Assembly: GCA_033856235.1 (NCBI GenBank)
Contig: JAWVFI010000078.1
Coordinates: forward strand, 68,030-132,029
Direction of reading: 5' to 3'
DNA length: 64,000 nucleotides
From: DASXRU01 sp033856235
GTDB lineage: Bacteria; Acidobacteriota; Blastocatellia; Pyrinomonadales; Pyrinomonadaceae
Positions 56,372 through 64,000 of this stretch are shown here, piece by piece. The position numbers and the translations under genes were made by a program. Numbering within the stretch: position 1 is the first letter of the stretch; every line of letters begins with the position of its first letter. Below the pieces are notes generated by a model. That model was not told the origin of the DNA. It searched no databases and saw nothing but the letters and a program-made list of their open reading frames with translations.

Positions 56372-59300
56372 TCAATGATCGACTCTCACCAAACTGATCG
56401 GGGCCAACCCCGCTGCTCGCAGTTTTTGATTTAGCGTCAGAATATCCTGTGTCGTAAGAGCTTCCCAGCGAGTTCGAAGCGACTGCGCATCTGTTTGTAA
56501 CTGAGCAACCGCAGCGATCACCTGGGGAGTCGGCGCCGCGTCTACCTCTTGAAGAATTTCGAAGAGTGCTTTTAGCCTGGAGAGTGCGCTTAGCGTTGTT
56601 AACTTATTGGCCAGGTCGGGCCGACCGCCCTCGGCGCCAACCACCGCATTAACCTTTTGCACAAATTCATCAATTTGAGCTTTGACTTCGTTTGTCTTCG
56701 CAGTCGAGCGCAGGTCGGCCAGCTGTTTGCCCAGCGGGTTGGATCGATGCGTTATCAGGTTGAAACCAACCCATGTATCGTACAGTTGTTTCGTTAATCT
56801 GAACTGCTCTGCCAGATCACGAGCCGGCGTCTTCACCCGCGGATCCATCTGCACTATTAGCGGCTGCGTATAACTCCTGCCGTCCACGCTCAACACAACC
56901 GTGTACTTGCCCGGCATCACCCAGGGCGACGTAAAGTCCGGCGCCGTGTTGCCATATACGGCGGAAATTGGATACGAAGGTTTTTCGCCGGGAACGGGCG
57001 CGTAATGCATGTCCCATAAGAAGCGATGCATGCCTTTGACGCCCGGCAATCCCTTCGCGGGCCGCACCCAGTACGGCGGAATGGCCAGCATGGGATCAAT
57101 TTCCGGGACCGGATCAGCGCTCGAGTATCTCCGCACCACTTGCCCGGCGGCGTCGCGAATCTCCAGGGTCACCGGGCCGGCAGGCGGAGCGCCCAGATAA
57201 TAATCAATCACCGCGCCGTCCGGAGGGTTTTCGCCCGCCGGTTCGTCGGGCGGTAAGGGCGTATCAGTGTTCATGTTCCAACGGACCCGCATCGCAGTTT
57301 GCGGGCGGAATAACAACGCGCCGGCACTGGTGACTTTTGTTTCCAGCTGCCGCAGGGGCGTGATGTCGTCGAGAATCCAGAAGCCCCGCCCATGTGTGGC
57401 CACGCAAAGATCATCGCCTTTGATGATCAGATCGCGCACCGAGCTGGCAGCCATATTCAGCCGCAGTGATTGCCAGTGTTCGCCGGCGTCAAACGAGACG
57501 TAAACTGCGCGCTCCGTGCCGGCAAAGAGTAAGCCTTCGCGTTCGGGATCTTCCCGTACGACATTTACATTTTCGTTGTTCGGTATACCGTTAGTAATCT
57601 CGGTCCAGCTTGCGCCCGAGTCACGGGTGCGATAGATGTGCGGCCGCAGGTCGTCAAGCCTCAAAGTATTGACCGCTGCGTAGGCTGTCCCTGCTTTGAA
57701 GTGACTGGGGTCAATAATCGAAATCTTCTGCCAGGCCTTGAGTTGTGCCGGGGTGACGTTGGTCCAATGGAGACCGCCGTCAATGGTCAGGTGGACCAGG
57801 CCGTCGTCGGTTCCTGCCCAGATGCGTTTGATGTCCAGCGGCGATGGCCCGACGGCGTAGATGACGCCGCGTTGTGTCGGTTGGGCAGTTGGTTGCGAGC
57901 GATATCTACCCACGGTTTCGGGCACCTCGAATGTCTTGCGCGTCAGGTCGGGGCTAATCTGTTCCCAGTTTCGACCGCCGTCTCTAGTCTTCCACAGTGT
58001 GTTAGCGGCGAAGAAGAGAACGTGCGGATCGACTGGGGAAAAAATCACCGGCTGCGTGCGCAGCATGCGAAAGTCCGGCGCGCGAAATGGTTTGGGCAGA
58101 ATATTCTGTGCCTGCGCCGTGCGCCGGTCATACCGTGTGAGTTTGCCGCCGTAAACAATGTCCGGGTCGAGGGGATCGGGAGCCACAAAGCCGTATTCCT
58201 CGGCTGCCACCGGATGCCACTCGCGAAACGTAATCTGCCCGTCGTTGCCACGACTTGAGATACAAACTGAACCACTCTCTTGCTGACCGCTGCAAAGGCG
58301 GTAAGGAAACGCATTGTCGGCGCTGACGTGATAAAGCTGGGCCGTCGATTGGTTATACCAACTGCTCCATGATTTTCCGCCGTTTACTGTAATGATCGCG
58401 CCCTGATCGTAGCCCAGCAGAATCACGTCTGGATTGTGTGGGTTGATCCAGATGTTCTGCGTGTCATCACCGCCGGGCGCGCCACGAAAAGCCATCCACG
58501 TCTTGCCGCCGTCGCTGGATTTCCAGCAAACGGTGCTGGCGACGTAAATTACCTCGGGGTTGTTCGGATCGATTCGCGGGACTGGAAGGTCCCCGCCGCC
58601 GATGCGGCCCGCCGGCCGCGCATCCTTCGTCGCGATGGTCCAACTGTCGCCACCGTCATCCGAAGCATAGAGGTTCACACCGTTCGGCGAAGCAACAGAG
58701 GCAAACAGATGCTTGGGTGAACTTGCTGAAATAGTCAGGTTCGCTTGAATGATCCCCTCAGGCAGGCCTTGGCTCAGTTGCTTCCAGGTCTTACCGCCAT
58801 TAGTGGATTTGAATATGCCGCCGCCGGTGCCATTCCAGACAGCGTTCTCCCAGGGTCCCTGACGCGCCTCCCAAAGCGATGCGTAGGCAGTGTCCGGATG
58901 TGACGGATCAATCAGCACGTCGGCGGCGCCGGTGTTCTCATCTTTGTAAAGCACTCTTTCAAAAGTTTTGCCGCCATCAGTAGAGCGAAAAACGCCGCGC
59001 TCTTCGTTGGGCCCATACGGATGACCGGCGACAGCGACTAACAAGTGATCTGGATTCTGCGGGTCAACGGCAATTTGTGGGATCTGCTGTCCGTCGCGCA
59101 GGCCCAGATGCGTCCAGGTCTTTCCCGCGTCAATCGATTTGTAAATGCCGTCGCCAACCGAAAGGTCCGGTCGCTGTAAACCTTCTCCGCTGCCTGCATA
59201 AATGATGTTCGGATTCGAGGCAGACACAGCGATGCATCCGATTGAGCCTGTCGGTTCATGATCGAAAATCGGAATCCAGGTCCGGCCGTAGTCAGTCGTC

Positions 59301-59548
59301 TTGAAAATGCCGCCATTCACCTGAGCGACATAGAAAACATTAGCTTGCGATGGCACTCCGGCGACCGCGCGTGTGCGGCCACCGCGAAATGGCCCAATGC
59401 TGCGCCAGTGGAGCGACTGAAACAGATCCGAGTTGACCTGGGCGTCAACAGCGGGCACCACTGCCAGGCATGCCAGCATCAGGATCGGCGCGAGAAGGCT
59501 GAGCATCATGGATCCCGTTTTACGCAGATTCGAGAAATAATCAATCAT
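56372..59548 (-). CDS. Exported sortilin/VPS10-type beta-propeller, paralog 2
   Basis: A 1058-residue paralog of the 49927-52620 protein, with the same propeller plan and longer C-terminus. The signal peptide is MMLSLLAPILMLACLAVVPA (cut near DAQV). Asp-box-like repeats include STDGGKTFERVL, STNGGKTWKQLS, SDDGGDSWTIAT and TRDSGASWTEIT. The conserved LTRKTFEVPE/DLTREDPGVPPN segment and VYVSFDAGEHWQSL match the paralog. A C-terminal helical tail with MDPRVKTPARDLAEQFRLTK is also found truncated in the paralog. GGGAG precedes ATG 59548 at 8 nt. It probably binds or hydrolyses extracellular glycans or peptides. Confidence 0.9.
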   Translation of the reverse strand: MIDYFSNLRKTGSMMLSLLAPILMLACLAVVPAVDAQVNSDLFQSLHWRSIGPFRGGRTRAVAGVPSQANVFYVAQVNGGIFKTTDYGRTWIPIFDHEPTGSIGCIAVSASNPNIIYAGSGEGLQRPDLSVGDGIYKSIDAGKTWTHLGLRDGQQIPQIAVDPQNPDHLLVAVAGHPYGPNEERGVFRSTDGGKTFERVLYKDENTGAADVLIDPSHPDTAYASLWEARQGPWENAVWNGTGGGIFKSTNGGKTWKQLSQGLPEGIIQANLTISASSPKHLFASVASPNGVNLYASDDGGDSWTIATKDARPAGRIGGGDLPVPRIDPNNPEVIYVASTVCWKSSDGGKTWMAFRGAPGGDDTQNIWINPHNPDVILLGYDQGAIITVNGGKSWSSWYNQSTAQLYHVSADNAFPYRLCSGQQESGSVCISSRGNDGQITFREWHPVAAEEYGFVAPDPLDPDIVYGGKLTRYDRRTAQAQNILPKPFRAPDFRMLRTQPVIFSPVDPHVLFFAANTLWKTRDGGRNWEQISPDLTRKTFEVPETVGRYRSQPTAQPTQRGVIYAVGPSPLDIKRIWAGTDDGLVHLTIDGGLHWTNVTPAQLKAWQKISIIDPSHFKAGTAYAAVNTLRLDDLRPHIYRTRDSGASWTEITNGIPNNENVNVVREDPEREGLLFAGTERAVYVSFDAGEHWQSLRLNMAASSVRDLIIKGDDLCVATHGRGFWILDDITPLRQLETKVTSAGALLFRPQTAMRVRWNMNTDTPLPPDEPAGENPPDGAVIDYYLGAPPAGPVTLEIRDAAGQVVRRYSSADPVPEIDPMLAIPPYWVRPAKGLPGVKGMHRFLWDMHYAPVPGEKPSYPISAVYGNTAPDFTSPWVMPGKYTVVLSVDGRSYTQPLIVQMDPRVKTPARDLAEQFRLTKQLYDTWVGFNLITHRSNPLGKQLADLRSTAKTNEVKAQIDEFVQKVNAVVGAEGGRPDLANKLTTLSALSRLKALFEILQEVDAAPTPQVIAAVAQLQTDAQSLRTRWEALTTQDILTLNQKLRAAGLAPISLVRVDH

Positions 59549-59790
59549 AGTTATCGCTCCCGCGAATGTCCGCCGTATATTTGATTGCGTTGACGCGCCA
59601 GATATTAGCCCCGGTTACGGATTCTGTCATTACATTTAACTGATTGACCTGACGATGAAACCAACCGGGGCGGGCTCAGCAACAGACGTGCAAGCTTGTC
59701 GTCGGGGCCTTGCCTTCAAAGTTGGCGACACGTAAGGGGACACGGGGGTGCGTGTAATGTCTTAATTTGAAGTTGTGTGAGCGTTTTGAT

Positions 59791-60052
59791 CCCCCTCCCG
59801 ATGGGAGGAGGTCGGGGGAGGGCTTAGCCGGCTACTTCCGTGACACAAAACGCGCGGCCACGATGGCCGCGCGCCCCAGGATGATGCTCATATGCGACGA
59901 AAGGATTATTGCCGCGTTAGCATTTTCTCCGAAGGCTGATTGTCCGCTGCGACTCTCAGAATGGCGCGCGCCATCGAGGCCGCGCGTTGGGAACAGTTTG
60001 GCTGGTCTCGTCAAAGGCCCTCCCCTAACCCCTCCCAGAGGGAGAGGAATTT
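59791..60052. repeat. CTCCC/GCGCGGCC composite repeat, copy 4
   Basis: Outer arms CCCTCCCGATGGGAGGAGGT (left) and GGCCCTCCCCTAACCCCTCC (right) enclose GCGCGGCCACGATGGCCGCG (59851-59872) and GCGCGCCATCGAGGCCGCGC (59964-59986). The centre ATGCGACGAAAGGATTATTG and the segment GCGCGTTGGGAACAG are shared, inverted, with copy 2. The gap from 59549 to 60301 has no other gene. Confidence 0.88.
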
Positions 60053-60301
60053 AAGAACCACTCCGCGAGCTCTAAATTAAGCCCCCACCCGGTTTGCTTT
60101 TCTGGCAGCCTGGCGCCTCGTTTGTGGTATTGTGCCCACGTAAATCCTGGTTGCAGGCGGTGGCACTCTTACGGCTCCGCCATTTCACACGCTCGCTAGC
60201 GCCTCTCGCGCGGGCTCCTCGCCAAAGTGAGCTATCCGACCACCCTCTTGGGTCAGTCATTCCTCTGATTGATCGAAGAGCTCTTCTCACAGGAGGCCTC
60301 T

Positions 60302-62137
60302 ATGAAAATCCGACTCAAATTATTGCCACCTCGCGTTTCCTTTCCCGAAGATAAACTTGCGCCGACGTCTGCGCCCTCGACGGCAAGATCGTGGCGAAGT
60401 CTTCGCTGGCGGGTGCTCATTCTCTTCGTTTGTTGCCTTGCCATTTCAGGTTGTAACCGCTCTTGCGGTGACACTAATCAGAACGCTGGCCAACCTACGC
60501 CCAAGCCCGTGCAGGACCTGGCGAATCAGGTTCCCGGCCGAGACTTGCGTGAAGATCCTCCGGCGATCCAGAGCGTCAGCGCCCGTCCTTTGCCAAACCC
60601 CACCGCTGAAGGCAACGCTCTGGTAGTGGTTCAATTTGCGGCTACAGAAAAGTTGCCGGCGCAACTCACGATTGACGTGGAAGAAGGACAGTTAACTTTG
60701 CATGACGACGGCAAGAACGGTGATGAAGCGGCGAACGACGGCAAGTTGTCCGCTATCACAAAGCTGGATCTCGAAGCTGTTCGCAAAACGAATGCGGACC
60801 GGCTGACGCGGGCGAAGGACAGTACTGTTCCCACCTTCGTCGACCGCGCGCTGGTTAGCCAGGAGCCGGCATCACGGCTAGTGGAAAAGTTCACCCGAGC
60901 TGATTTCATCGACCTGACGCCGATTGGCTTGGCCTCCAGCGTCGACATAAAACGTTCCCTGATGATCACTGACCCCTCAGTGGTTGGTGATCCCACGCGA
61001 ACCCGAACTTCCTGCACCGGCGCCGGGAGTTCCTCAATGGGCAAGTGGAGTTTCGGCTATCTGATGCAGGAAATGGCAAACCAGAGCGCAACCGGAGTTT
61101 CACCATCCGCCTTTGTGCTCCAATGGCTGCAAACCTGGCTGGGCCCGCAGAATGCCAACGGTTGGACTGTTGCCCAACGGAACCAGATTCAGTTGCAGGT
61201 CATCCTTCCCTGGATGATTAGAAGCGGCGGTACGACCCTCGATCTTTCGAAAGCTCCATTCCGGCTGCTGGCGATCGTCAACCGCATAGATCTGCGTCAG
61301 AACCTTACCTATGGTGGCGGCAGCGCCGGCGAAGGCCGGTTCGTATTCGGTGTGATGGGACCCACTTGCAATGTGCTTCGATTCACCGTGATCTTCGAAT
61401 ACGGCATCAAGAAGAGGGGCTGCCGAGACGTGAAGAACTGGGGCAAGCAATGGAAAGATCTGGATCTGAATCCGCTGGGCTCGCCGGCTTACAACGCCGC
61501 CCTCGAAGCGATCACGGAGCAGTTTGTCAAAGCTAACTCCGACCCTTCAAAGCCTAACGGCAGTGCGCTCAACCAACTCCGGACCAACGAAATTGCCCTG
61601 GCTTCACCCTGGGAATTACGCGAGTTTCAAGTCGATGCCGGTTCCCATCTCTTGAAGCTGGTGACGGTAAAGCAGACTCCGGATATCTCGCTCAACCGGA
61701 CCACCCCGCTGGTCGACTATGTCAACTCCGACACGCCACACATCCTGGCCGGCAATCACGTCGTCCCGCTGGCGTTCCCTGGCACGACCCACTTCCTGGG
61801 GGCTTCGGCGATGACGCCTTCGGGGATGTTCTGGAACAACCCGGCAAGCCCGACCATCACTAACCGACAAGCGCGACACTTGTTCTCGTTGAATACCTGC
61901 AACGCCTGTCATGCTGGCGAAACAAATACCCCGTTCACGCATGTGGGAGTTGCTCCCTTCGGTGCTCCCGTACCTCTTTCGGGATTCCTGACGGGCATTA
62001 ACGTCAATGATCCTGCCGACGGCACTCCCAGCCGGCACTTTGAGGATCTTACAAGGCGCGCAGCCGATCTCGATGCCCTGCTGAACTCACCCTGCATCGG
62101 CATCATTAAGATACCGCGCCTGCACATGGTTCACTGA
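60302..62137 (+). CDS. Large exported lipoprotein with one C-terminal c-type haem motif (CxxCH)
   Basis: A 611-residue protein not matched to a named family. A long N-terminal stretch leads to the signal helix WRVLILFVCCLAISGC, with the lipobox AISG-Cys51, followed by Cys-rich SCGDTNQ. A strand-rich domain follows (PTAEGNALVVVQFAATEKLP), then a larger domain with IDLTPIGLASSVDIKRSLMI and RLLAIVNRIDLRQNLTYGGG. Near the end, SLNTCNACHAGETNTPF contains CNACH (residues 533-537), a single c-type haem site with no obvious distal ligand. A one-haem lipoprotein suggests an outer-surface electron-transfer or sensory role. AGGAGG lies 6 nt before ATG 60302. Confidence 0.82.
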   Translation: MKIRLKLLPPRVSFPEDKLAPTSAPSTARSWRSLRWRVLILFVCCLAISGCNRSCGDTNQNAGQPTPKPVQDLANQVPGRDLREDPPAIQSVSARPLPNPTAEGNALVVVQFAATEKLPAQLTIDVEEGQLTLHDDGKNGDEAANDGKLSAITKLDLEAVRKTNADRLTRAKDSTVPTFVDRALVSQEPASRLVEKFTRADFIDLTPIGLASSVDIKRSLMITDPSVVGDPTRTRTSCTGAGSSSMGKWSFGYLMQEMANQSATGVSPSAFVLQWLQTWLGPQNANGWTVAQRNQIQLQVILPWMIRSGGTTLDLSKAPFRLLAIVNRIDLRQNLTYGGGSAGEGRFVFGVMGPTCNVLRFTVIFEYGIKKRGCRDVKNWGKQWKDLDLNPLGSPAYNAALEAITEQFVKANSDPSKPNGSALNQLRTNEIALASPWELREFQVDAGSHLLKLVTVKQTPDISLNRTTPLVDYVNSDTPHILAGNHVVPLAFPGTTHFLGASAMTPSGMFWNNPASPTITNRQARHLFSLNTCNACHAGETNTPFTHVGVAPFGAPVPLSGFLTGINVNDPADGTPSRHFEDLTRRAADLDALLNSPCIGIIKIPRLHMVH

Positions 62138-62172
62138 CAATCATCGCATCTGTCTTGAGCCGTACTCTAAGG

Positions 62173-62210
62173 TGATGGGACGCAACCGAACTCAACGTTG
62201 CGTCCCATCA
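62173..62210 (+). terminator. Perfect 14-bp hairpin after the haem lipoprotein gene
   Basis: TGATGGGACGCAAC (62173-62186) and GTTGCGTCCCATCA (62197-62210) form a perfect 14-bp stem with a 10-nt loop. There is no T-run directly after it, so it may stabilise the mRNA end or terminate weakly. Confidence 0.6.
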
Positions 62211-62227
62211 GCAATTCAGTTTTCTTC

Positions 62228-62490
62228 ATGGCAAACTGTTGTTTTGCGAGCGCGTTGAATACCAGTCATCATCGCTTTGCAAAAAAAGGCCCCTGCAATT
62301 CGAGGCAAAAAGTGACAATGCCCAAGACCGGCGTTGATTCGTGTCACTTCGTGGGATTTCGTGTAGTTTCGTGAATCGTGCGCTGACGAATCGCGGTGAT
62401 ACGATTCACGAAAGCACACGCAGAACACTAGAGAACACGAAATCGGAGGTTTTGTGCAAAGCCAGTCATCTCGCAAAAAACAGTTTGCGC
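62228..62490. repeat. Nested pair: CGCAAACT outer, TTCGTG inner
   Basis: GCAAACTGTTGTTTTGCGAG (outer arm 62231-62250) faces CTCGCAAAAAACAGTTTGCG (62470-62489). Inside, TTCGTGGGATTTCGTG-rich (62340-62380) faces ACGATTCACGAAAGC and ACACGAAATC (62400-62445). The whole fills the gap upstream of the AAA gene. Confidence 0.75.
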
Positions 62491-62632
62491 CACACACTTA
62501 TCCTGCCGTGAAGCGCGGGTAGGCTAAGCAATGTCGTCAGTCTATGATAGTCTGCATGTCTCCGGCAGCCGCATGAGCTAATCGCCACCAGTAGTTTGCT
62601 GCAGAACTTCGGATTATTGATCAGCCAGTCTC

Positions 62633-63145
62633 GTGACATCTGAAACCATACGACAAACACTGCAAGAGATTATCTCGAGGCTGCGCTCCGTTCCCGCATT
62701 GATCGAAGAATGGGACGCGCCCTTTGAAAAGTCAGCGCGCGGCACAGTGGTATTGTTTAGCGGCCCGAACGGTACCGGTAAAACGCGCGCTGCTGAGATG
62801 CTGGCAAAGGAAACCAGTCGAAATCTTTCTCGCATCAACCTGGATAAAGTCGTCAGTAAATACATCGGCGAGACTGAGAAGAATCTGCGGCAACTGTTTA
62901 ATGACGCGAAAGATAGTGGCGCCGTTCTCTTCTTTGATGAAGCCGACGCGTTATTTGGCAAGCGCAGCGAGGTCAATGACGCTCATGACCGCTACGCAAA
63001 CCTTGAAGTCAGCTACCTGCAACTGCTGGAAAGTTACGAGGGCCTGGCGATTCTTGCGTTGAATGACAAGGCGGCGCTGAATGAAGCGTTCATTCGCCGC
63101 CTAAGGTTTATTGTTGAGTTTCCCCTTCCCGAGATTGACGAATGA
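62633..63145 (+). CDS. Isolated AAA+ ATPase domain (170 aa)
   Basis: Only the AAA module is present. Walker A is VVLFSGPNGTGKTRAAEML, the sensor-1 Asn lies near ILALNDKAALN, Walker B is AVLFFDEADALFGKRSEVND, and the arginine-finger region is AFIRRLRFIVEFPLPE. Typical AAA proteins continue after VEFPLP with a C-terminal lid; here a stop follows at once. It could be a truncated gene or a compact ATPase. It starts at GTG 62633 with no clear ribosome binding site, and its end overlaps the DUF1905 gene by 4 nt, so the two are coupled. No membrane or signal segment. Confidence 0.8.
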   Translation: MTSETIRQTLQEIISRLRSVPALIEEWDAPFEKSARGTVVLFSGPNGTGKTRAAEMLAKETSRNLSRINLDKVVSKYIGETEKNLRQLFNDAKDSGAVLFFDEADALFGKRSEVNDAHDRYANLEVSYLQLLESYEGLAILALNDKAALNEAFIRRLRFIVEFPLPEIDE

Positions 63146-63426
63146 AAAGAAAAAAGTTCAAAGCCGAACTGCAAGCCGGCCACAAAGAAAACGCCATCGA
63201 AGTACCTTTTGACCCGGAGAAGAGTTGGGCCATTCCGGTGCGCCCGTTATTGCAGGGACGCCGCGGGCATCGCGTACAGGGCAGCTTAAATGGAACTCAT
63301 TTTGAGAGTGTGATCGTGCCGCGCTCGGGAAAATTCTTTCTCCTGATTGCGGCGGATGTGCAAGAGGCGACTGGCGTCAAAGTGGGTGATGTGGTTGACG
63401 CCGTGGTTGGGCCAATCGAAGATTAG
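63142..63426 (+). CDS. DUF1905/YdeI-like small protein
   Basis: A 94-residue single-domain protein with the DUF1905 pattern: FKAELQAGHKENAIEVPFDP, then PVRPLLQGRRGHRVQGSLNG and GKFFLLIAADVQEATGVKVG. DUF1905 folds as a small beta-barrel and is often fused to YdeI-type domains; its role is unclear. Its ATG overlaps the stop of the AAA gene by 4 nt, implying translational coupling with that ATPase; such a pair is unusual. It ends 50 bp before the peroxiredoxin gene. Confidence 0.87.
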   Translation: MKRKKFKAELQAGHKENAIEVPFDPEKSWAIPVRPLLQGRRGHRVQGSLNGTHFESVIVPRSGKFFLLIAADVQEATGVKVGDVVDAVVGPIED

Positions 63427-63475
63427 AGTTGCGCGGTAACTCTGAAACTTAACCAATGTGAAACGAGGAGAAAAC

Positions 63476-63943
63476 ATGGCGGCAGAAATTGGCAAGCGGT
63501 TTGTTGATTTTAATCTTCAGAACCAGGACGGCGAATCCGTATCGCTCAAGGACTTTGCGGGCAAGTGGCTGGTGCTTTACGTCTATCCGAAAGACGACAC
63601 CCCCGGCTGCACCATCCAGGGAAAATCATTTACGGCCAGCAAGCAGGATTTCGATGATGCGGGCATCGCGGTGGTTGGGGTTAGCGCCGACGACGTTTCT
63701 TCCCACAAAGACTTCTGCAACAAGTTTGGCTTCACGATCGACCTGCTCGCAGATCCCAAACATGAACTGCTAACAGCGGCCGGAGTGGGCCAGAGCGATT
63801 ACAAAGGAACGATGTACTGGGACCGCACCAGCTTTGTGATCGATCCGGAAGGCAATCTGCGGAAGATTTATCAAAAGGTGCAGCCCGACGGACACGAACA
63901 AGTGTTGTTGAATGACATCAAAGCCATGCAGGCTGGCGGCTGA
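63476..63943 (+). CDS. bcp: Bcp-type peroxiredoxin (thioredoxin-dependent thiol peroxidase)
   Basis: An atypical 2-Cys or 1-Cys peroxiredoxin that reduces hydroperoxides. The active-site segment is DTPGCTIQGKSFTASKQDFD, with the peroxidatic Cys in PGCT. The Bcp-specific following Cys (DTPGCTxExC) is missing: the position is Lys/Ser, so a resolving Cys must lie elsewhere (DFCNKFGF) or the enzyme is 1-Cys. Other family segments are GVSADDVSSHKDFCNKFGF and TSFVIDPEGNLRKIYQKV. GAGGAG lies 5 nt before ATG 63476. It ends 23 bp before a TGTAGGGG repeat arm. Confidence 0.94.
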   Translation: MAAEIGKRFVDFNLQNQDGESVSLKDFAGKWLVLYVYPKDDTPGCTIQGKSFTASKQDFDDAGIAVVGVSADDVSSHKDFCNKFGFTIDLLADPKHELLTAAGVGQSDYKGTMYWDRTSFVIDPEGNLRKIYQKVQPDGHEQVLLNDIKAMQAGG

Positions 63944-63965
63944 GCTCTTGTCAGCACCCGATGTT

Positions 63966-64000
63966 GTAGGGGCGTCCCTCCGTGGGCGCCCCCTTCGTTT
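63966..64000. repeat. TGTAGGGG repeat arm at the window edge
   Basis: TGTAGGGGCGTCCCTCCGTG with GGCGCCCCCTTCGTTT resembles the left arms at 9382 and 29909. The partner arm, if any, lies beyond the window. Confidence 0.75.

Overview
The window is about 58-60% GC bacterial chromosome with ordinary housekeeping genes. I infer the phylum Acidobacteriota, probably the Blastocatellia/Pyrinomonadales side. The evidence is an acidobacterial VWFA-type secreted protein (6330-7541), an Oar-like TonB-dependent receptor with a carboxypeptidase-regulatory plug (21425-24439), two giant secreted sortilin/VPS10-type beta-propellers (49927-52620, 56372-59548), secreted S9 and CocE peptidases and a split methylmalonyl-CoA mutase. 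No single marker gene fixes the taxon.

Layout. 1-6 kb: methylmalonyl-CoA mutase large subunit, moaC, a methyltransferase, moeA, a SET-domain protein, tRNA-Asp and tRNA-Val. 6-18.5 kb: a VWFA protein, a small inverted-repeat element carrying a four-helix-bundle gene, then a nucleotide/nucleoside block: deoB, hpt, a 5'-nucleotidase split into two overlapping genes, rpiB and deoC. Both rpiB and deoC have unusual N-terminal extensions that look like bacterial-microcompartment encapsulation peptides. A HicAB/DUF433 cassette and the remnant of a second deoC follow, then two AT-richer unknown genes. 18.6-33 kb: glgC, an M50-type membrane protease, a TonB receptor, an ABC exporter pair, a BlaI/M56 sensor-protease pair and uvrA.

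33-41 kb: a YkgJ-type cysteine-cluster protein, an unknown 434-residue protein and a compact operon: HprK-like kinase, a PqqD domain fused to a twin-arginine segment and a six-cysteine tail, and a NTP_transf_5 nucleotidyltransferase. It lies next to a Wzc-like tyrosine autokinase. This operon resembles modified-peptide or lasso-type accessory modules with no recognisable maturase in view, and is one of the two best candidates for an undescribed system. 41-64 kb: S9 peptidase, gamma-glutamyltransferase, VOC protein, methyltransferase, CocE hydrolase, a broken toxin-antitoxin pair, two propellers, HI0933-type flavoprotein, amt, a large lipoprotein with one CxxCH haem motif, an isolated AAA domain, DUF1905 and a Bcp peroxiredoxin.

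Intergenic space is strikingly structured. Almost every gap longer than about 100 bp holds a pair of long inverted arms from one of at least ten families; several recur (CGCAAACT-type, CTCCC/GCGCGGCC-type, GGGTTACTAG-type, GGGCGGGACGCCCGC-type, TGTAGGGG-type). Some pairs are nested inside others, and one arm supplies the start codon of deoB. No CRISPR array, rRNA, prophage or transposase gene was seen.
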